The notes under the pieces are model-generated. The model did not search any database. It saw only the letters and a program-made list of their open reading frames with translations, and had not been told where the DNA came from. Shown here piece after piece: positions 21,716 through 24,158 of a stretch of DNA of 24,158 bases; positions within the stretch are counted from its first letter, which is position 1; the number at the start of each line of letters is the position of its first letter. The stretch spans positions 1 through 24,158 of the forward strand of contig CAKTQM010000024.1 of the NCBI GenBank assembly GCA_934597125.1, written 5' to 3'. The position numbers and the translations under genes were made by a program. Source of the DNA: an uncultured Oscillospiraceae bacterium (GTDB taxonomy: Bacteria > Bacillota > Clostridia > Oscillospirales > Oscillospiraceae).

Positions 21716-21744
21716 AGTATACCAAATTTCCGGAAAAAGGTAAA
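21716..21744 (-). promoter_or_regulatory. recJ-rel operon promoter
   Basis: On the minus strand TTTACC (21739-21744), 17 bp, TATACT (21716-21721). Confidence 0.65.
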
Positions 21745-21768
21745 GAAAAAATTCTTGCCGGCATATGG

Positions 21769-21797
21769 TTGCAATCCGGAGGGCAATACCGTATAAT
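21769..21797 (+). promoter_or_regulatory. Promoter of the acyltransferase-like gene
   Basis: TTGCAA (21769-21774), 17 bp, TATAAT (21792-21797). Its -35 lies only 25 bp from that of the divergent recJ promoter. Confidence 0.75.
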
Positions 21798-21831
21798 ATT
21801 GTCGAAAATTATGGAATCGAGGAGATGCCTT

Positions 21832-22650
21832 ATGCGTCCGGACGGCACTCGTGTCAAAGACCTTCCGCCCATTGTGGCGGCCATTCCCTATATCATGCCC
21901 AAGCGGTATGACGCCCAGAATACCATTACCGAGTATATCGACGAAGAGGTCATCAAAGCTTACATCCGTGAAAAGCGCCGCGCCGGCGTGCGGATCAACC
22001 ACATGGCCGTGATCATCGCCGCCTATTACCGCGCGGTGATGTATAATCCCAAGCTGAACTATTTTGTGATGAACAGCAGGGTCTACAAGCGCAACCACTT
22101 CTGCGTGTCCTTTGTGATCCTGAAAAAGCTGGCGGACGGACGGCCCGACGAGACGTCGCTGAAGATCTTCCTGACACCGGAGGATACGGTGTTCACCATC
22201 CAGCAGAAGATCGCCGACGCCGTGGCAGCCAACTCCGCCACCGAGCAGAAGAATAACACGGATAAGTTTGCCCGCATGATGTTCTCGATCCCCCTGCTGC
22301 CCAAGATCATCATTTGGCTGGCCTATCATCTGGACAGGATCGGTCTGCTGCCCCGAAAGATCATTGACCTGAGCCCCTTCCACACCAGCATGTTCATCAC
22401 CAATCTGGCTTCCATCAAAACCAGCTATATCCACCACCACTGCTACGAGTTCGGCACCACCAGCGTGTTCGTCTGCATGGGCAAGCCCGTGCCGGATTAC
22501 ATGAGCGGAAATCTCAACAAGAAGATCATGCCTCTGGGTGTGGTGATGGATGAGCGGATCTGCACCGGCTATGAATACGCCGCCTTCTGCAACGATTTCC
22601 GCAAATACCTCCGCAAGCCGGAGGAGTTGGAAGTTCCCTATGAAGCGTAA
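21832..22650 (+). CDS. CAT/E2-like acyltransferase domain protein, altered catalytic motif
   Basis: This 272-residue protein resembles the chloramphenicol acetyltransferase / 2-oxoacid dehydrogenase E2 catalytic fold: KRYDAQNTITEYIDEEVIKAYI, KRRAGVRINHMAVIIAAYYRAV, then SPFHTSMFITNLASI and GTTSVFVCMGKP. It has no lipoyl or peripheral binding domain, so it is not a complex E2 subunit. Catalytic members carry HxxxDG near the C-terminus; here that place reads VVMDERICTGYEYAAF, lacking both the His and the Asp. It may be catalytically inactive or use another mechanism. GAGGAG precedes the ATG at 21832. It is a single-gene unit with its own promoter and terminator. Confidence 0.75.
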   Translation: MRPDGTRVKDLPPIVAAIPYIMPKRYDAQNTITEYIDEEVIKAYIREKRRAGVRINHMAVIIAAYYRAVMYNPKLNYFVMNSRVYKRNHFCVSFVILKKLADGRPDETSLKIFLTPEDTVFTIQQKIADAVAANSATEQKNNTDKFARMMFSIPLLPKIIIWLAYHLDRIGLLPRKIIDLSPFHTSMFITNLASIKTSYIHHHCYEFGTTSVFVCMGKPVPDYMSGNLNKKIMPLGVVMDERICTGYEYAAFCNDFRKYLRKPEELEVPYEA

Positions 22651-22651
22651 C

Positions 22652-22678
22652 AAAAGCTGCCCGATTGGGCAGCTTTTT
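22652..22678 (+). terminator. Terminator of the acyltransferase-like gene
   Basis: AAAAGCTGCCC, GATT loop, GGGCAGCTTTTT. Confidence 0.92.
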
Positions 22679-22691
22679 GTGCCTGCAGCGG

Positions 22692-22847
22692 AAAAGGGCG
22701 TTTCGCACCCCGGTACGAAATGCCCAAAACTAACAGACAGGAAAAGGGAGGACTTGCGTCCTCCCTTTTCCCTACCATATAAACCACAAGGCGACAAATC
22801 CGCGGCGCATCACGAAGATGCGTCCGCACAGCCCACACGGGCTGGCT
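22692..22847 (-). ncRNA. Candidate independent small RNA
   Basis: A promoter lies directly upstream and no frame with a ribosome binding site follows. The RNA (start near 22847) folds into the hairpin AGCCC-GTGT-GGGCT, then GCGG-A-CGCATC-TTCGT-GATGCG-CCGC, a possible outer AGCCA/TGGTT pairing, and a single-stranded linker with TTTGTCGCC. It ends with two strong hairpins: a perfect 14-bp stem (22740-22771), and a second 14-bp stem with two wobbles (22696-22725) followed by TTTTCC. The next minus-strand gene, recJ, is 1 kb away behind its own promoter, so a cis leader is unlikely. I cannot match it to 6S, SRP, tmRNA or a riboswitch class. Confidence 0.6.
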
Positions 22848-22852
22848 ACTTC

Positions 22853-22880
22853 ATTATAGCGAAAAACGCGGGAAATGCAA
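22853..22880 (-). promoter_or_regulatory. Promoter of the candidate small RNA
   Basis: On the minus strand TTGCAT (22875-22880), 16 bp, TATAAT (22853-22858). Confidence 0.7.
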
Positions 22881-22936
22881 ACCGACATTTTCACAAAAAA
22901 TGAACGGTGTACTTGTACAAATTGTCAAAAACACAA

Positions 22937-22972
22937 AAAACCGCTGCCAAAATGTGCTCTGGCAGCGGTTTT
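22937..22972 (-). terminator. Terminator of the DUF975-type gene
   Basis: AAAACCGCTGCC pairs with GGCAGCGGTTTT (12 bp, perfect), followed on the minus strand by further T residues. Confidence 0.9.
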
Positions 22973-22978
22973 ATAAGC

Positions 22979-23767
22979 TTATTGCCGGGGGCCTTCGCCA
23001 AAAGAGCCGCCGTCAAAGCGGTCATCGGTATGGAATCCGCCATCCTCCCGGGGCGGCAGGGCGCCCACACCGAAAAGCTGCTTGATGGCCTGAAAATAGC
23101 CGATGTCCGTCTGTTGGATGTAAGGCATGATCCAGATGGACAGGATGCCCAGCGTCAGGCTGCACAGAAGATTCCAGCCGATAAAGCTCAGATCCAGCAC
23201 GAACAGCTCCCATTTGTGGCCCCGCGTCTGGGCCTTGCTCATGTTCAGGGCCTCCATCACGCCGATCTCCGGATTTTCACACAGGTTGTACAGGGCGAAG
23301 CGATAGCGGTACCCCGCGACAATGCCGGGAATGATGAACAGCAGCGTCCACAGGAAAACGAAAATGCTGATGACGATTTCCAGCAGGATGATCTTGCCGA
23401 CAAACAAAAAGCCGTCAAACAGCGTGGTGTAGGGGGCGATCATGCCCTTGCGGACGCGCATGGTGTACAGGACGTATCCGGCGCTGAGCACCATGGACAC
23501 CAGCGACAGCACGATGGAGAGAAAGCCCGCTATCAGCGGCGGCAGCTGCACCAACGGCCCCGAAAACTGGAGATACTGAGAAAATTCAGGCATGTAATTT
23601 TCGGCATAGGCGGCCATCTCCGCCTGTGTGCCGCCGGAGATCAGCCAGTCGATGCCGTTGATGCCCAGGCTGATACCCAGGAACAGCAATGTGAATACAT
23701 AGGCGGAGACCTGGGCGTTTTTGGTGATCGCCTTGGCCTCATATTTCAGTTGTACACGGTTGAGCAT
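22979..23767 (-). CDS. DUF975 family membrane protein
   Basis: This 262-residue integral membrane protein has about five or six hydrophobic segments (AYVFTLLFLGISLGING, LSIVLSLVSMVLSAGYVLY, IILLEIVISIFVFLWTLLFIIPGIVAGYRY, LLCSLTLGILSIWIMPY). It shows the family pattern IIPGIVAGYRYRFALYNLCENPEIGVMEALNMSKAQTRGHK. The C-terminus is a charged, Gly-rich cytosolic tail. The function of DUF975 proteins is not known. The start at 23767 follows AAAGGAGC; a longer frame upstream lacks a ribosome binding site. Monocistronic, with promoter TTGCGT-17-TACTAT (23849-23877) and a strong terminator. Confidence 0.88.
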   Translation of the reverse strand: MLNRVQLKYEAKAITKNAQVSAYVFTLLFLGISLGINGIDWLISGGTQAEMAAYAENYMPEFSQYLQFSGPLVQLPPLIAGFLSIVLSLVSMVLSAGYVLYTMRVRKGMIAPYTTLFDGFLFVGKIILLEIVISIFVFLWTLLFIIPGIVAGYRYRFALYNLCENPEIGVMEALNMSKAQTRGHKWELFVLDLSFIGWNLLCSLTLGILSIWIMPYIQQTDIGYFQAIKQLFGVGALPPREDGGFHTDDRFDGGSFGEGPRQ

Positions 23768-23848
23768 GGAAAAGCTCCTTTCTGCGCGCAAAATTGAATA
23801 TCGTATTTTGGGAGACCCCTCAGATGTTTCCAACCTGAATCCCAATAT

Positions 23849-23877
23849 ATAGTAGCACGAAGCGAGCGAAAACGCAA
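23849..23877 (-). promoter_or_regulatory. Promoter of the DUF975-type gene
   Basis: On the minus strand TTGCGT (23872-23877), 17 bp, TACTAT (23849-23854). Confidence 0.55.
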
Positions 23878-23955
23878 GAGCGGAAAAAACAGGATAAAAA
23901 CAGCTAAGTTATCGACAAAAAAGGCAAATTTTCAGGAAGAATTCCAGCATAAGAC

Positions 23956-23984
23956 TGGACAACAGCGAGTTTTTGTTGTATGAT
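23956..23984 (+). promoter_or_regulatory. Promoter of the rnfC-like gene
   Basis: TGGACA (23956-23961), 17 bp, TATGAT (23979-23984). TSS would be near 23991. Confidence 0.7.
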
Positions 23985-23990
23985 AAAACG

Positions 23991-24114
23991 CAGTGTGAGG
24001 TGGTATCTCACCACCTGAAGTAGCCGATGGTGAAGATCAGGCGTGCGGACTTGGAACCCCCGCGCGTGTGATACTCACCATCAGATACGAATGCAGTAAG
24101 ATGAGGTGAAGACA
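23991..24114 (+). promoter_or_regulatory. Structured leader, riboswitch-like, before rnfC-like gene
   Basis: The ~124-nt leader has a hairpin AGGTGGT-ATCTC-ACCACCT (23998-24016). A second domain is closed by a perfect GATGGTGA/TCACCATC stem (24026-24033 with 24075-24082), with inner ATCA/TGAT and CGTGCGG/CCGCGCG stems. TCACC of the closing stem could instead pair with GGTGA of the ribosome binding site (24105-24109), giving an on/off choice. A 14-codon frame (24027-24071) has no ribosome binding site. The class is not recognised. Confidence 0.5.
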
Positions 24115-24158
24115 ATGGCACAAGCTTTCTTTGGCGGCGTTCATCCCAATGACATGAA
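24115..24158 (+). CDS. Probable RnfC/RsxC-like electron transport subunit, 5' part only
   Basis: Only the first 14-15 codons are present (MAQAFFGGVHPNDMK). The FxGGVHP motif near the N-terminus is characteristic of RnfC, the peripheral NADH- and FeS-binding subunit of the ferredoxin:NAD oxidoreductase complex that pumps Na+ or H+. The ATG follows GAGGTGA by 5 nt. The rest lies outside the window, so this rests on one short motif. A long structured leader precedes it. Confidence 0.6.
   Translation, partial: MAQAFFGGVHPNDM

Noticed and set aside
22638..22838. 66-codon frame across the candidate small RNA
   Set aside because: It starts with GTG without a ribosome binding site and runs through two terminator hairpins; the composition looks non-coding.
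24027..24071. 14-codon frame in the rnfC-like leader as a leader peptide
   Set aside because: No ribosome binding site and no run of regulatory codons; the RNA pairing explains the sequence better.

Overview
The window looks like chromosomal DNA of a GC-rich, spore-forming member of the Clostridia. An Oscillospiraceae-type gut bacterium is my inference. The evidence is the sporulation cluster (spoVB-like gene, hup, rqcP, yabP, yabQ, divIC), strong AGGAGG ribosome binding sites, sigma-A promoters, a bifunctional Rel, a Noc-type ParB, hemZ, and dispersed hairpin-rich repeats common in that group. No complete mobile element, CRISPR array or rRNA is visible.

Layout. Positions 1-350 hold a promoter reading out of the left edge and a cluster of palindromic repeats. 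Positions 347-795 carry two divergent small ribbon-helix-helix-like genes. A YitT-type membrane protein follows (843-1727), behind a perfect sigma-A promoter and three phased GGTACA repeats, then an overlapping pair of small genes, one a sigma region-4-like protein (1906-2392). tRNA-Thr and tRNA-Tyr lie at 2515-2684. Positions 2940-3848 form a compact regulatory switch: an XRE-S24 (LexA-like) repressor with at least four copies of an ACAAGAnTCTTGT operator and two divergent promoters. A ferredoxin follows.

rpsO and pnp (4512-7113) come next, pnp behind a long leader stem-loop. Then come an XRE regulator facing a second copy of the small RHH-like gene, a noc-like gene, tRNA-Ala, a CofE-family protein and a DUF4358-type lipoprotein. 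From 10901 to 14364 the minus strand carries the sporulation and division cluster: spoVB-like flippase, HU, rqcP, yabP, and a yabQ-divIC continuous reading frame. From 14518 to 21674 it carries recJ, rel, dtd, an MBL-fold hydrolase and hemZ. The last part holds an acyltransferase-like gene, a probable independent small RNA, a DUF975-type membrane protein, and the structured leader and first codons of a probable rnfC.

How it fits together. rpsO-pnp concerns translation and RNA decay. recJ-rel-dtd concerns repair, the stringent response and D-aminoacyl-tRNA proofreading. The hup to divIC block joins nucleoid, ribosome rescue, spore coat/cortex and septum genes. The most interesting signals are regulatory: the 31-bp-phased repressor switch whose outward promoter has no recognisable gene; a sigma-E-type promoter embedded in a hairpin that masks the yabP ribosome binding site only in read-through transcripts; a structured RNA gene near 22.7-22.85 kb; and a riboswitch-like leader before the rnfC-like gene. 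A ~210-bp repeat occurs twice in inverted orientation (4104 and 17155).
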